Assembly: GCA_018820665.1 (NCBI GenBank)
Contig: JAHJNW010000140.1
Span: 1-43,042 of the forward strand
Source: Alphaproteobacteria bacterium
GTDB lineage: Bacteria; Pseudomonadota; Alphaproteobacteria; Caulobacterales; Caulobacteraceae
Reading direction: 5' to 3'
Length of the DNA stretch: 43,042 nucleotides
The position numbers and the translations under genes are program-made. Shown piece after piece: positions 1 through 9,111 of the stretch (position 1 is the stretch's first letter; the number at the start of each line of letters is the position of its first letter). The notes under the pieces were generated by a model. It saw only the letters and a program-made list of their open reading frames with translations, had not been told where the DNA came from and made no database searches.

Positions 1-611
<611 letters not shown>

Positions 612-663
612 ACGAGACACCCATGACCCACGCAAGGATCGCGTCGGGCGGAGACAAGACCGC

Positions 664-3099
664 GTGAAATTCACCCTCTCCTGGCTGAAGCAGCATCTCG
701 ACACGAGCGCCGACGTGGCGGCCGTGGCCGAGGCCATGACCATGGCGGGGCTGGAGGTGGAGGAGGTCCACGACCCGATCGCCGCCCTCGCCCCCTTCAC
801 CGTCGCGAAGATCGTCTCGGCCGAACGCCACCCCAACGCCGACCGACTGCAGGTCTGCCAGGTCGAGACCGTCGACGGGATCAAGGAGATCGTCTGCGGC
901 GCGCCCAACGCCCGCGCCGGCCTGACCACCATCTACGCCCCGATCGGCGCCTATGTGCCGGGGTTGGGCGTGACCCTGGTCGAGAAGCCGGTGCGTGGCG
1001 TGGTCTCGAACGGCATGCTGTGCTCGGCCTCGGAGCTGGAACTGGCTGACGAGAGCGACGGCATTCTGGAGCTGGCCGACGATCTGGCGGTCGGGACCCC
1101 GGCGGCCGGCGTGTTCGGCGCCGAACCGGTGATCGATTTCGAGGTCACCCCCAACCGGCCCGACTGGCTGGGCGTGGCCGGCATCGCCCGCGACCTGGCG
1201 GCGGCCGGCCTCGGCCAGCTGCAGACCCCGTCCATCGTTCCCGTGCCCGGCGCCTTCCCGTCGCCGGTCACCGTGCGGATCGAGGCCCCGGAGATGTGCC
1301 CGGTGTTCGGCGGGCGGTTGATCCGCGGCGTGAAGAACGGCCCCTCGCCCGAGTGGCTGCAGCGGCGGCTGACGGCCATCGGCCTGCGCTCGATCAACCG
1401 GCTGGTCGATGTCACCAATCTGATCGCCTACGACCGCTGCCGGCCGCTGCACGTCTATGACATGGCCAAGCTGGTCGGGTCGGAGATCGTTGTGCGCGGC
1501 GGCCAGATATCCGAGGGCGCGGACCACATCGCCGCCGGGACGCACGAGCATCTGATCGCCCTCGACGGCAAGACCTACACTGTGGACGCCAATATGTGCG
1601 TCATCGCCGACGCCGCCGGCGAGCGCCCGATCGGCCTCGGCGGCGTCATGGGCGGCGAGTCGACCGGTTGTTCCGACGAGACCGTCGACGTCTTCGTCGA
1701 ATGCGCCTGGTTCGATCCCCTGGCCACGGCCCAGACCGGCCGGACTCTGAGCCTCAACTCCGACGCCCAGTACCGCTTCGCCCGCGGCGTCGATCCGGCC
1801 TCGGTGGTTCCGGGTCTGGAGCTGGCGACGCAGCTGATCCTCGACCTGTGCGGCGGCGAGCCGTCGGAGATCGTTCTGGCCGGGCAGGCGCCGGCCAATC
1901 CGTCGGCCTTCGCCTTCGACCCAACCCGCGTCGGGGCCCTGACCGGCCTGTCGCTGGACGACGACCGCATCGCCGAAATCCTGACCCGGCTCGGCTTCGA
2001 GGTCGCGCGCGGCCAGGACGCCAACCTGCCCTGGAGCGTGACCCCGCCGTCGTGGCGGCGCGACGTCGAGGGGCCGGCGGATCTGGTCGAGGAGGTCGCC
2101 CGCATCGAGGGCTATGACGCCCTGCCGTCGACGCCCCTGCCCGATCTGGGCGCGCCGTCGAAGGGGGTGCTGAACCCGCGTCAGGCCCGCGTTCGCGCGG
2201 CGCGCCGGGCGCTGGCGGCCATGGGCTATGCCGAGGCCGTCACCTGGTCCTTCACCAAACAGTCGACTGCGGCCCTGTTCGGCGGCGGCGACGACGCCCT
2301 GCGGGTCGAGAACCCGATCGCCGCCGATCTCGACTGCATGCGGCCCTCGGCTCTGCCCAATCTGGTCCAGGCGGCGGCGCGCAACGCCGACCGCGGCCAC
2401 CCGGACGCGGCCCTGTTCGAGGTCGGCCCGATCTATCTGGACGACAGCCCGACCGGCCAGCGCACCGTCATCGCCGGCCTCGTCGCGCCTCGGTCCGCGC
2501 GCCACTGGGGCGGCGGGGCCGAGGATGCCCTGTTCGCGCTGAAAGGCGACCTGCTGGCCCTGCTGGACGAGCTGGGCGCGCCGGTCGCCTCGCTGCAACT
2601 GGTCCAAGGCCAGAACCGCGACTGGTGGCACCCCGGCCGCTCGGCCCGGCTGCAACTGGGTCCGAAGAATGTGATGGTCGAGTTCGGCGCCCTGCACCCG
2701 CGCGTGCTCAAGGCGCTGGACGCCGACGCCCCCATGCTGGCCTTCGAGATCGTGCTCGACGCCGTGCCCGAACCGCGCGGCAAGGCGACCAAGACGCGCG
2801 GCCCGGCGGCCCTGGCGCCGCTGCAGCCCCTGACCCGCGACTTCGCCTTCGTCACGGAAGAGGGCCGGGCCACCGGCGACCTCGTCCGCGCCGTGGCGGG
2901 GGCCGACAAGGCGCTGATCGTCGAGGTGAAGGTGTTTGACGTCTATCGCGGCGCCGGCGTCGCCGAGGGCATGAAGTCGGTGGCGCTGGAAGTCGTCATC
3001 CAGCCGCGCGAGGCGACCCTGACCGAGGTGGAGATCGAGGCCCTGTCGGCCAAGGTCGTGGCGGCGGCGGGCAAGGCCGGCGGCGCGCTGCGCGGCTGA
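664..3099 (+). CDS. pheT: Phenylalanine--tRNA ligase beta subunit
   Basis: This 811-residue protein has the usual length for bacterial PheT, the tRNA-binding and editing subunit that pairs with PheS. It opens with [14 protein letters not shown], typical of the family. An EMAP/OB-type tRNA-binding domain follows (about 40-150, with [17 protein letters not shown] and the VCGAPNAR turn). The B3/B4 editing region (about 210-400, including [12 protein letters not shown] upstream), the B5 domain (about 410-485) and a C-terminal ferredoxin-fold anticodon-binding domain (about 715-811, starting near PLTRDFAFV) come after. The start is GTG at 664. It overlaps by four bases (GTGA) the stop of a 14-codon frame at 623-667, so coupling is possible. 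It belongs to the pheST operon. Confidence 0.97.
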   Translation: MKFTLSWLKQHLDTSADVAAVAEAMTMAGLEVEEVHDPIAALAPFTVAKIVSAERHPNADRLQVCQVETVDGIKEIVCGAPNARAGLTTIYAPIGAYVPGLGVTLVEKPVRGVVSNGMLCSASELELADESDGILELADDLAVGTPAAGVFGAEPVIDFEVTPNRPDWLGVAGIARDLAAAGLGQLQTPSIVPVPGAFPSPVTVRIEAPEMCPVFGGRLIRGVKNGPSPEWLQRRLTAIGLRSINRLVDVTNLIAYDRCRPLHVYDMAKLVGSEIVVRGGQISEGADHIAAGTHEHLIALDGKTYTVDANMCVIADAAGERPIGLGGVMGGESTGCSDETVDVFVECAWFDPLATAQTGRTLSLNSDAQYRFARGVDPASVVPGLELATQLILDLCGGEPSEIVLAGQAPANPSAFAFDPTRVGALTGLSLDDDRIAEILTRLGFEVARGQDANLPWSVTPPSWRRDVEGPADLVEEVARIEGYDALPSTPLPDLGAPSKGVLNPRQARVRAARRALAAMGYAEAVTWSFTKQSTAALFGGGDDALRVENPIAADLDCMRPSALPNLVQAAARNADRGHPDAALFEVGPIYLDDSPTGQRTVIAGLVAPRSARHWGGGAEDALFALKGDLLALLDELGAPVASLQLVQGQNRDWWHPGRSARLQLGPKNVMVEFGALHPRVLKALDADAPMLAFEIVLDAVPEPRGKATKTRGPAALAPLQPLTRDFAFVTEEGRATGDLVRAVAGADKALIVEVKVFDVYRGAGVAEGMKSVALEVVIQPREATLTEVEIEALSAKVVAAAGKAGGALRG

Positions 3100-3124
3100 C
3101 GCCGATCAGCCGTCGGTCGGGGGT

Positions 3125-3541
3125 TCACATCCGTTCGCCCGGCAGGGCGCTGGCCTGCCGCACCCAGTCGGCGAACCGCGCCTCGTCGAGGACGTCGCCT
3201 TCGTGGATGTGGAAATAGCGCACGTCCTTCTGCGTCGAGCCGACCGGCGGGACCGGCTCCAGCGCCGCGCCGCGGAAGAAGGCGATCTTCACATAGGCGT
3301 TGAAGCAGTGGAGGCTGAGGAACCAGACGTGGTCCTCGACCCCGTACAGCGGCGAGTTCCATTTGACCGCCTTGCGGACGCCGGGGACCGCCTCTTCGAT
3401 GATGCCGTCGATCCGACGGCCGACTTCGCTTTTCCAGCCCGGCGCGGCCGCAATCCAGGCCTGGACCGGGGCGTCGCCATAGCCCTTGGCGATCTGCGGA
3501 TTGCCGCCCGAGAGCAGCGTCGGCTTCGCGCTCTTCGCCAT
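3125..3541 (-). CDS. DUF1801 domain protein
   Basis: A 138-residue soluble protein of the DUF1801 (YdhG-like) family, whose biochemical role is unknown. The family signature is the central stretch PGVRKAVKWNSPLYGVEDH followed by the beta strand VWFLSLHCFNAYVKIAFF. The start is the ATG at 3541 rather than a longer in-frame start at 3649, because it overlaps the stop of the upstream membrane-protein gene by one base (TGATG). It is the last gene of a leftward set of ArsR, SRPBCC, membrane protein and DUF1801. DUF1801 and SRPBCC genes often sit beside ArsR regulators, which supports co-expression. It converges on pheT with a 25-bp gap and no obvious terminator. Confidence 0.85.
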   Translation of the reverse strand: MAKSAKPTLLSGGNPQIAKGYGDAPVQAWIAAAPGWKSEVGRRIDGIIEEAVPGVRKAVKWNSPLYGVEDHVWFLSLHCFNAYVKIAFFRGAALEPVPPVGSTQKDVRYFHIHEGDVLDEARFADWVRQASALPGERM

Positions 3542-3759
3542 CACGCCCTCTCGTCGCCGGGCTGTTTCCGCACGTGCGGCAGGGCGAACATGTACAGGCC
3601 CGAGGCCATCATCAGCGCCAGTGGAAACAGCGGCAAGAAATAGACCCACTCGGCCGGCTGCCGCCCCAGCCCAAGGGCGAGGAAGATGCCGGCGACGATC
3701 ACGGTGAAGAGGATCGACAGCCCGCGGTGGGCCTGTCGGATCGAGGCGCTCCAGTTCAT
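3541..3759 (-). CDS. Small two-helix membrane protein
   Basis: A 72-residue protein with two hydrophobic stretches, about residues 13-31 (ending VIVAGIFLALGL) and 38-60 (VYFLPLFPLALMMASGLYMF). They are joined by a short polar loop with RQPAEW. The tail is charged (HVRKQPGDERA). It is probably an inner-membrane protein with both ends on the same side. I do not recognise a functional family. It lies between the SRPBCC gene (30-bp gap) and the DUF1801 gene (one-base overlap), so it is very likely co-transcribed under the ArsR regulator. Confidence 0.7.
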   Translation of the reverse strand: MNWSASIRQAHRGLSILFTVIVAGIFLALGLGRQPAEWVYFLPLFPLALMMASGLYMFALPHVRKQPGDERA

Positions 3760-3789
3760 CGATTAGCTCCTTTCAGGTTGGGGCGGCGG

Positions 3790-4230
3790 TCAGGCGATCG
3801 GGTCCGCCTGGGCGAGGGTCTGCTCGAGGTTTTCGAAGAACTGCCGCCATCCGGCCCCGGCGCCGCCGAAGGCCTGCCGCTGGTCGGGGCGGAAGCCGGC
3901 CTGCTCCATGCGCAGATGCGTCCCCGTGCCGGTCGGCGTCAGGGTGAAGGTGACCACGCTTTCCAGTGCATAGGCCGGGTCGTCGTGCACATAGTTCCAG
4001 CTGTAGCTGAGCCTCCGGTCGGGCTCGACGGCGAGGACCTCGCAGTCCAGCACCCCGCCCCATTCGCCGCTGAGATGGAAGCGGTGACCGACCTCGGGGC
4101 TGAAGTCGTTCTTCATCAGCCAGGCCTCGATCAGATGCGGCTGGGTCAGGGCCCGCCACAGCCGCTCCGGCGGCCAGGGGAACTCCCGCTCGACGACGAC
4201 GGAGCGGGTTTGGGGCGCGGCTTCGGTCAT
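3790..4230 (-). CDS. SRPBCC / AHSA1 domain protein
   Basis: A 146-residue protein of the START-like SRPBCC superfamily, AHSA1 (activator of Hsp90 ATPase C-terminal-like) type. Visible landmarks are VVVEREFPWPPERLWRALT at the first strand and helix, then IEAWLM, the LDCEVLAVEPDRRLSYSW strand pair, and the closing long helix GWRQFFENLEQTLAQ. Such proteins form a hydrophobic ligand cavity; no substrate can be named. Its ATG overlaps the ArsR stop codon (ATGA), the classic ArsR-SRPBCC pairing in which both genes are made from one autoregulated transcript. Confidence 0.9.
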   Translation of the reverse strand: MTEAAPQTRSVVVEREFPWPPERLWRALTQPHLIEAWLMKNDFSPEVGHRFHLSGEWGGVLDCEVLAVEPDRRLSYSWNYVHDDPAYALESVVTFTLTPTGTGTHLRMEQAGFRPDQRQAFGGAGAGWRQFFENLEQTLAQADPIA

Positions 4231-4550
4231 TGATCCATCCTCTTCACCAGGTCCTCGAGGTCGTCGAATTTCGCTTCCCAGAAGCCGGCCATCTGACGGG
4301 TCCAGTCGCTCAGCGGGGTCAGGGCGCCGGGCAGGGCGCTGTAGTGGGTCAGGCGGCCTTCGGGGCGGTCGCGCACCAGACCGGCCTGTTTCAGCACGCC
4401 GAGATGTTTGGAGACCGCCGGCTGGGAGACGCCGGCCTGGACCGTCAGCGCCCCGACCGTCTGTTCACCCTCACGGCACAGCTGTTCGAAGATGCCGCGC
4501 CGGGTCGGGTCGGCGAGGGTTCTGAACAGGATCTCGTGGGTGTCGGACAT
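4227..4550 (-). CDS. ArsR-family transcriptional regulator
   Basis: A 107-residue winged-helix repressor. The DNA-binding region runs from LADPTRRGIFEQLCREGEQ through the recognition helix in VSQPAVSKHLGVLKQAGLV and the wing RPEGRLTHYSA. I see no cysteine-based metal site of the ArsR/SmtB kind; the only cysteine is in QLCREG. This is therefore probably a non-metal branch of the family, as usual for regulators paired with SRPBCC proteins. The C-terminal helix (LSDWTRQMAGFWEAKFDDLE) would form the dimer interface. It is the first gene of a four-gene leftward operon, and its promoter carries an inverted repeat, so autorepression is likely. Confidence 0.93.
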   Translation of the reverse strand: MSDTHEILFRTLADPTRRGIFEQLCREGEQTVGALTVQAGVSQPAVSKHLGVLKQAGLVRDRPEGRLTHYSALPGALTPLSDWTRQMAGFWEAKFDDLEDLVKRMDQ

Positions 4551-4564
4551 AGAAATATAACCGG

Positions 4565-4598
4565 TAAGCTATGCGTTAAGCTATAACCGCATGGTTAT
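4565..4598 (-). promoter_or_regulatory. Candidate ArsR operator
   Basis: A perfect 6-4-6 inverted repeat ATAACC-gcat-GGTTAT lies at 4583-4598. It overlaps the -10 element and the adjacent spacer of the arsR promoter. Beside it the octamer TAAGCTAT occurs twice, at 4565-4572 and 4577-4584, 12 bp apart, around the predicted start site. A repressor bound here would block polymerase, matching known autoregulation of ArsR-SRPBCC operons. The assignment to this ArsR is inferred from position. Confidence 0.7.
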
Positions 4599-4609
4599 GT
4601 ATGTGTCAA
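4581..4609 (-). promoter_or_regulatory. Promoter of the ArsR operon
   Basis: Read on the minus strand this is TTGACA (4609-4604), a 17-base spacer, then TTATAG (4586-4581). It is close to the sigma-70 consensus with ideal spacing. Transcription would start near 4574, about 24 bases before the arsR ATG. The spacer and the -10 element hold the inverted repeat described in the next entry. Confidence 0.75.
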
Positions 4610-4650
4610 ACCGCGGACAGCCGCGCCGCCGGAGGGACGCCGACGCGCGG

Positions 4651-6720
4651 CTAGACGGCGCGGGACCGGCGCGACGGAGCCATCGTTTCCGCCGGCGGCT
4701 GCACTGCGGCCAGCGCCTCGAACAGGGCGGGGGCGCTCATCGGCTTGGGCAGGTGCCGGTCCGCGCCCGCCTCCAGACTGGCCTCCACATGCTGCGGCAG
4801 TGTGTTGGCGGTCAGCATGATGACCGGGGTGCGGGCGGAGCCGCGCGCGCGTTCGAGGTCGCGGATGGCCCGGGTCGCCTCCATTCCGTCCATGACCGGC
4901 ATCATCATGTCCATCAGGATGGCGTCATAGCGGTTGGCCAGAAACGCCTTAATGCCCTGATCGCCGTCCTCGGCGCAGTCGACCTCGACGCCGATGGTTT
5001 GCAGGATCAGCTCGGCGACGCGGCGGTTGGTCGCGTTGTCGTCGACGACCAGGACGCGACCCAGACTGGGCAGGGGCGTCGTCTCCGGGCCGGTCGCGAC
5101 CGCGGCCTCGCCCGGCACGTCCCGCAGCGGCAGGGTGAACCAGAAGGTCGCCCCCTTGCCGGGTTCGCCACGGCAGTCGAGGTCTCCGCCCATGGCGACG
5201 ACGAGTTCGCGCGAGATCGACAGGCCGAGACCCGATCCGCCAAAGCGGCGGGTGATCGTGCCGTCGGCCTGCTGAAAACGTCCGAAGATGACCTGGCGCT
5301 GTTCGCTGTCGAAGCCGGGGCCGCTGTCGCGGACCTCGAACCGGTATTGGGCGCCGTCACGGCTGACATGCAGGGAGACCGAGCCGCGATCGGTGAATTT
5401 GACGGCGTTGGAGATCAGATTGGTCAGAACCTGTTTCAGACGAAGCGGGTCGCCCATGACCCGGGACGCGATCTCAGGGCCGATTTCCGCGAACAGCGCG
5501 AGGCCCTTTTCCTGCGCCGCGAGGTCCGAGAGACACAGGACCGCCTCGACGACGTCGGCCAGCACCATGGGCGTGTCGCTCAGGACCATTTCGCCGGCCT
5601 CGATGCGGGCGAGGTCGAGAATGTCGCCGATCAGGCGTCCCAGCTGGTCCGACGAGGTGCGGATCAGGTCCGTCAGTTCGCGCTGGTGGGCGGACTGTTC
5701 TGTCGCCGCGAGCAGGTCGGCGACGCCGATCACGCCGTTCAGCGGCGTGCGCAACTCATGGCTCATATTGGTCAGGAAGACGGTTTTCGCCTCATTGGCG
5801 GCCTCGGCCTCGGCGGTCGCCCGGCGCAGGGCCGCCGCCTGCGCCTTGCGCTCGGAGATGTCGCGGATGTGGGCGTGGATGTGCGGAACGCCCTGTTCGT
5901 GGGCGACCGACATCCACAGTTCGATGTCGAGGAGACTCTGGTCCTTGCGGCAGGCCACCAGTTCGATCCTGCGTTCGACGCGGCCCCCGCCGCTGTGACG
6001 CCATTGCTCGAGGCCTCGCCTGTGGCGCGCCTTCAGGTCCGGGGGGACAATCATGTCGACGTTGCCGCCCAGGGCTTCGGCGCCCGAATAGCCGAACAGC
6101 TGTTCGGCGCCCTCGGACCAGTCGGTGATCGTGCCCTGATCGTCGCATTCGATCAGGGCGTCGGCCGAGGCCAGCAGGGCCGCGTACCGGGAGCGGGCCC
6201 GGTGACGCGCGGCGAGGTCTTCGGCGACGATCGTGGCAAGGCGCGACAGGGATGAGGCCAGGGTGGCGTCAAAGGCCTTCGGCTCGGGGTCGAACACGCA
6301 GACCACGCCGACGGCGTGATCGTTCACCAGCACCGGCGCGCCGGCGTAGAAGCGAAGATTCAGCGCGCCGATGACGAGCGGATTGCGGGCGAAGCGAAAA
6401 TCCTCGCGGGCGTCAGCGACCCACATGACGCGATCTGGCGCGGCGATGACATGGGTGCAGAAGGACGACCAGCGGCACGCATCGACGGGGGCGTAATCGC
6501 GCCCGCCCGAGTGCCAGTTGCGTTCGGCCTCGACGAGGGTGATCAGGGCCCATCGGGTCCCGGCGAGGTCGCCGGCGAGGGCGGCGATCTCGTTGTGTTG
6601 AGGCGCCTGGGGCTGGTTTATCAGGCCGAACGAACGGACCATATCCAGCCTGACGGCTTCATGCTCGGTCGTCGGCAGCGTAATCATACTCGAACAAAGC
6701 CCGGTTTCAGATTCTGACAT
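4651..6720 (-). CDS. Hybrid sensor histidine kinase (GAF-PAS-HK-REC)
   Basis: A 689-residue kinase with no membrane segment, so probably cytosolic. Domain order: a GAF domain (about 25-170, with SSFCTHVI and FYAGAPVLVNDHAVGVVCVFD), a PAS domain (about 180-290, ending HAHIRDISERKAQ), and a short coiled coil. The HisKA box SHELRTPLNGVIG follows, with phospho-acceptor His321. The ATPase has the N box (LTNLISNAVKF), DSGPGF and GGSGLGLSI. A receiver domain (about 555-675) has the acid pair VVDDN, phospho-Asp604 in ILMDMMMPVMDG and Lys659. No partner response regulator is adjacent; output probably goes through the own receiver or a phosphotransfer protein elsewhere. The stimulus is unknown. The GAF type (CRWSSFCTHVI) is the common one of soluble alphaproteobacterial kinases. 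Confidence 0.93.
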   Translation of the reverse strand: MSESETGLCSSMITLPTTEHEAVRLDMVRSFGLINQPQAPQHNEIAALAGDLAGTRWALITLVEAERNWHSGGRDYAPVDACRWSSFCTHVIAAPDRVMWVADAREDFRFARNPLVIGALNLRFYAGAPVLVNDHAVGVVCVFDPEPKAFDATLASSLSRLATIVAEDLAARHRARSRYAALLASADALIECDDQGTITDWSEGAEQLFGYSGAEALGGNVDMIVPPDLKARHRRGLEQWRHSGGGRVERRIELVACRKDQSLLDIELWMSVAHEQGVPHIHAHIRDISERKAQAAALRRATAEAEAANEAKTVFLTNMSHELRTPLNGVIGVADLLAATEQSAHQRELTDLIRTSSDQLGRLIGDILDLARIEAGEMVLSDTPMVLADVVEAVLCLSDLAAQEKGLALFAEIGPEIASRVMGDPLRLKQVLTNLISNAVKFTDRGSVSLHVSRDGAQYRFEVRDSGPGFDSEQRQVIFGRFQQADGTITRRFGGSGLGLSISRELVVAMGGDLDCRGEPGKGATFWFTLPLRDVPGEAAVATGPETTPLPSLGRVLVVDDNATNRRVAELILQTIGVEVDCAEDGDQGIKAFLANRYDAILMDMMMPVMDGMEATRAIRDLERARGSARTPVIMLTANTLPQHVEASLEAGADRHLPKPMSAPALFEALAAVQPPAETMAPSRRSRAV

Positions 6721-7050
6721 ACCCTGAATGGGTTAAATATTTGCGGAATACGAGATCATTGGGGAGCGGAATCACCAACTATACCGAAGCGTGGCTATAG
6801 AATCGGTGATTGATTGCGAATCGATTTCAACTGATCGGCATTTACTCGAATACTTTCTGTCGGATCGAGTAATGTCCGGTACCGGTCACTGCCTGCTCAC
6901 TTCAAGCCGTCGGCGTTGCGCGGCGGGCCGGGCGCCGCTGGCAATCCCGCGTTAACCTTGCCGCCGCAAGGCTGACGCAAACACCGGTGACGGTGTGATC
7001 CAGCGCCCGCGCGAGTCGGGCGAGCCGTCCCCGCCTTCGGAGCCAGAGCC
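6721..7050. other. Divergent intergenic region with dyad and two hairpins
   Basis: This 330-base gene-free stretch separates the hybrid kinase (leftward) from the EipA-like gene (rightward). Its left half is AT-richer than its surroundings. It holds a broken dyad, ATCACC (6771-6776) and TATA (6780-6783) mirrored by TATA (6796-6799) and GGTGAT (6805-6810). Near the EipA-like gene are two perfect 6-bp stems with 4-base loops: CCTTGC/GCAAGG (6956-6961 and 6966-6971) and ACACCG/CGGTGT (6981-6986 and 6991-6996). Neither is followed by a T-run, so they look like leader structures rather than terminators. I found no convincing gene here. Confidence 0.5.
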
Positions 7051-7662
7051 ATGCATCGCCGCCAGCTGATCCTTTCCGGTCTCGCCGCCACCGCCGGCGC
7101 CTCGGGTCTGTCCGCCTGCGCCACCGCGCCGGCGTCCGATCCGAACTATCCGATCCGTTCGGACCGGGACGCCCCGGCCTATACGGCGGACGAGCTGGTC
7201 GCCGCGGGCTCGCGCGAACTGGGCATCGCCGCCGAGGCCATCGGCGCGGCCATCGAGCGCATCTTCGCTGACCAGGGCGACCGCCCGACCGCCTATATCG
7301 CGGGCGAAGAGGGTTCGGGCGCCGCCGGCGTCGGCCTGCGGTACGGGCGGGGGGCGCTGCACATGAAGGACCTGTCGGCCTCCCAGGAGGTGTTCTGGCA
7401 GGGCATTTCGATCGGCTGGGATGTCGGCGGCAACGCCAGCCGGGTCTTCACCCTGGTCTACGGCCTCTATCACCCCGACATGATCTACCGCCGCTACCCC
7501 GGCGTGGAGGGCTCGGCCTATCTGGTCGGCGGCGTCGGCGTGAATTACCAGCGCGCCGACGGCATCGTCCTGGCCCCGATCCGCACCGGCGTCGGCCTGC
7601 GCCTCGGCGCCAATGTCGGCACCATGGCCTACAGCCGCCAGCGGAACCTGCTGCCGTTCTGA
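7051..7662 (+). CDS. EipA-like (DUF1134) envelope lipoprotein
   Basis: A 203-residue exported protein of the DUF1134 family, which includes Brucella EipA, a periplasmic protein needed for envelope integrity. The N-terminus has paired arginines (RRQLILSGLAA), a hydrophobic core and a lipobox LSAC with the acylation cysteine at residue 23, so a lipoprotein is likely. The DUF1134 core is clear: SIGWDVGGNASRVFTLVYGL, then MIYRRYPGVEGSAYLVGGVGV and a C-terminal strand repeat rich in glycine. In the family this forms a small beta barrel. It is a single gene with a structured leader. Its exact role in this organism is inferred from the Brucella protein. Confidence 0.82.
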   Translation: MHRRQLILSGLAATAGASGLSACATAPASDPNYPIRSDRDAPAYTADELVAAGSRELGIAAEAIGAAIERIFADQGDRPTAYIAGEEGSGAAGVGLRYGRGALHMKDLSASQEVFWQGISIGWDVGGNASRVFTLVYGLYHPDMIYRRYPGVEGSAYLVGGVGVNYQRADGIVLAPIRTGVGLRLGANVGTMAYSRQRNLLPF

Positions 7663-7707
7663 ACACGGAACAGGCCCGTCTTAAGGGTCAAGGGCGTGCG
7701 CCCGGTC

Positions 7708-8097
7708 TCAGCCCTGCGCGGCCCGACCGCGGAAGCCTGACACATCCTCGTCCACAATCGCAGTCGTGACGCGCGCCATGCAAGGAAACGTCCCGACATT
7801 CACCTCGGCCTCGTCGCCGGCGCAGATCCAGAGATTGGCGCGTCGCGACTGCGCGAGAGAGACCGCGGATGTGTTGTCGTCAAAGCAGTTGTCACTGACG
7901 AGACCGAAGACATAGCCCCTGTTGGTCCGCACGAAGACCGCGTGAGGGGCCTCGACGTTGTAATTGGTCACGTCACTCGCGCGGAAACATTGGCCGTTGG
8001 CGAAGGCGGCGGCCCGATCGCCGGTCGTCGCGCCGCCGTCGGCCGAAACGCAGCCGGTGAGCACAGCCGCAAGGGCTGGTAAAATCCATCGCCTCAT
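7708..8097 (-). CDS. Small lipoprotein, DUF6491-like
   Basis: A 129-residue lipoprotein. The start is taken as the ATG at 8097, which has a GGAGG ribosome site 8-12 bases upstream; a longer frame to 8163 adds an uncharged non-signal stretch. The signal peptide MRRWILPALAAVLTGC has a lipobox LTGC with Cys16. The mature part has four cysteines (GQCFRASD, DNCFDD, WICAGDE, FPCMAR) that could form two disulfides. The overall pattern recalls the DUF6491 proteins of alphaproteobacteria, but I am not certain. Base composition is less GC-rich than its neighbours. It converges on the EipA-like gene with a 45-bp gap. Function unknown. Confidence 0.72.
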   Translation of the reverse strand: MRRWILPALAAVLTGCVSADGGATTGDRAAAFANGQCFRASDVTNYNVEAPHAVFVRTNRGYVFGLVSDNCFDDNTSAVSLAQSRRANLWICAGDEAEVNVGTFPCMARVTTAIVDEDVSGFRGRAAQG

Positions 8098-8123
8098 GGT
8101 CGTCCTCCGAAAAATGTCGATGC

Positions 8124-8152
8124 ATCCTACGGTAGTCGGATCATAGAGGCAA
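8124..8152 (-). promoter_or_regulatory. Promoter of the small lipoprotein gene
   Basis: On the minus strand TTGCCT (8152-8147), a 17-base spacer and TAGGAT (8129-8124) precede the lipoprotein ATG at 8097. This implies a leader of about 20 bases. It makes the gene independent of the SDR gene that ends 125 bp upstream. Confidence 0.5.
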
Positions 8153-8222
8153 GATCGTGTCACTTAAGGCGTCCTCATCCCCTGCCTTGAGACGGGCCGT
8201 GCCCAAATGCTGCGGACCTGCG

Positions 8223-9104
8223 TCAGGTCGTGCCCGTGACCTCTGTCTCCAGCCCCTCGCGCCAGCTCGGATAGCGTGGCCGCCAGCCCAGTTCGGCCTT
8301 GGCGCGCGCGTTCGAGAGCCGTTTCGAGTCGCGATAGAAGCGGCGCATGGCCTCGGACACCGACGGATCGTCGAGGTCGATCTCGGGCGGGCGCGGCAGG
8401 CCGAGACGTCTGGCCGCCCCTTCCATGACAACATCGGCGGGCGCAGGCTCGTCGTCGCACAGGGTGTAGGCGGCGCCGGGGCGGGGGCGGGCCATGGAGG
8501 CGAACAGGCCGGAGACGGCGTCGTCGACATGGATGCGGTTGAACACCTGGCCGGGCTTGCGCACGATCCGGGCCGTCCCCTCCCGCAGCTTGACCAGCGG
8601 CGAACGGCCTGGGCCGTAGAGGGCCGGCAGGCGGAAGATCTGCACCGTGAGCCCCATGCCCTGGCCCGCGTCCAGCCAGTCGCGCTCTGCGCGCACCCGG
8701 CGCGCGCCCTCGAGCGAGGCGGCGTTGAGCGGGTCGTCCTCGAAGGCCCAGCCGCCGGCCCGGTCGCCGTAAACCGCCGTCGAGGAGACGTAGCCGATCC
8801 AGCCGGGCCAGGCGCCGGTGCGGGTGATGGCGGGGATCAGCCGCTTCAGACCGGGGCAGCCGTCCGACTCGGGCGGGGCGGTGATCAAAATGGCCGGCGT
8901 CTCGAGGACCGAACGATCGAGGGCGTCGTCGTCCGCCGGGTCGAGGGCGTTGAAGCCCTCGGCCTGAAGCGCGCGGCGGGTGTCAGGATCGCGGCTGGTC
9001 AGGTCGGCGCCGCCGCCGCGGCGCACCGTTTCCCGCGCCGCCGCCTGTCCCAGCCAGCCGCCGCCGAAGACCAGCAGGGCGGCGGGCGTGGCGTTCTCGG
9101 GCAT
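8223..9104 (-). CDS. SDR-family NAD(P)-dependent epimerase/reductase
   Basis: A 293-residue extended/atypical short-chain dehydrogenase resembling the YeeZ-like group. The N-terminal Rossmann motif is LLVFGGGWLGQAAA. The central catalytic strand reads IGYVSSTAVYGDRAG, giving the Ser/Thr-Tyr pair. FRLPALYGPGRSP and FNRIHVDD are typical of extended SDR proteins acting on nucleotide sugars or related substrates. I cannot name the substrate. It lies 7 bp downstream of the UDP-sulfoquinovose synthase gene on the same strand, so the two are almost certainly co-transcribed and may share a carbohydrate or lipid-headgroup task. Confidence 0.85.
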   Translation of the reverse strand: MPENATPAALLVFGGGWLGQAAARETVRRGGGADLTSRDPDTRRALQAEGFNALDPADDDALDRSVLETPAILITAPPESDGCPGLKRLIPAITRTGAWPGWIGYVSSTAVYGDRAGGWAFEDDPLNAASLEGARRVRAERDWLDAGQGMGLTVQIFRLPALYGPGRSPLVKLREGTARIVRKPGQVFNRIHVDDAVSGLFASMARPRPGAAYTLCDDEPAPADVVMEGAARRLGLPRPPEIDLDDPSVSEAMRRFYRDSKRLSNARAKAELGWRPRYPSWREGLETEVTGTT

Positions 9105-9111
9105 CCCGGGC

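Noticed and set aside
4591..6255. A 554-codon plus-strand frame opposite the hybrid kinase
   Set aside because: Its product has no family features, while the minus strand carries a complete GAF-PAS-HK-REC protein.
6811..6825. Fnr/FixK-like box TTGATTGCGAATCGA
   Set aside because: The spacing is five instead of four bases between TTGAT and ATC, and the second arm is mismatched.
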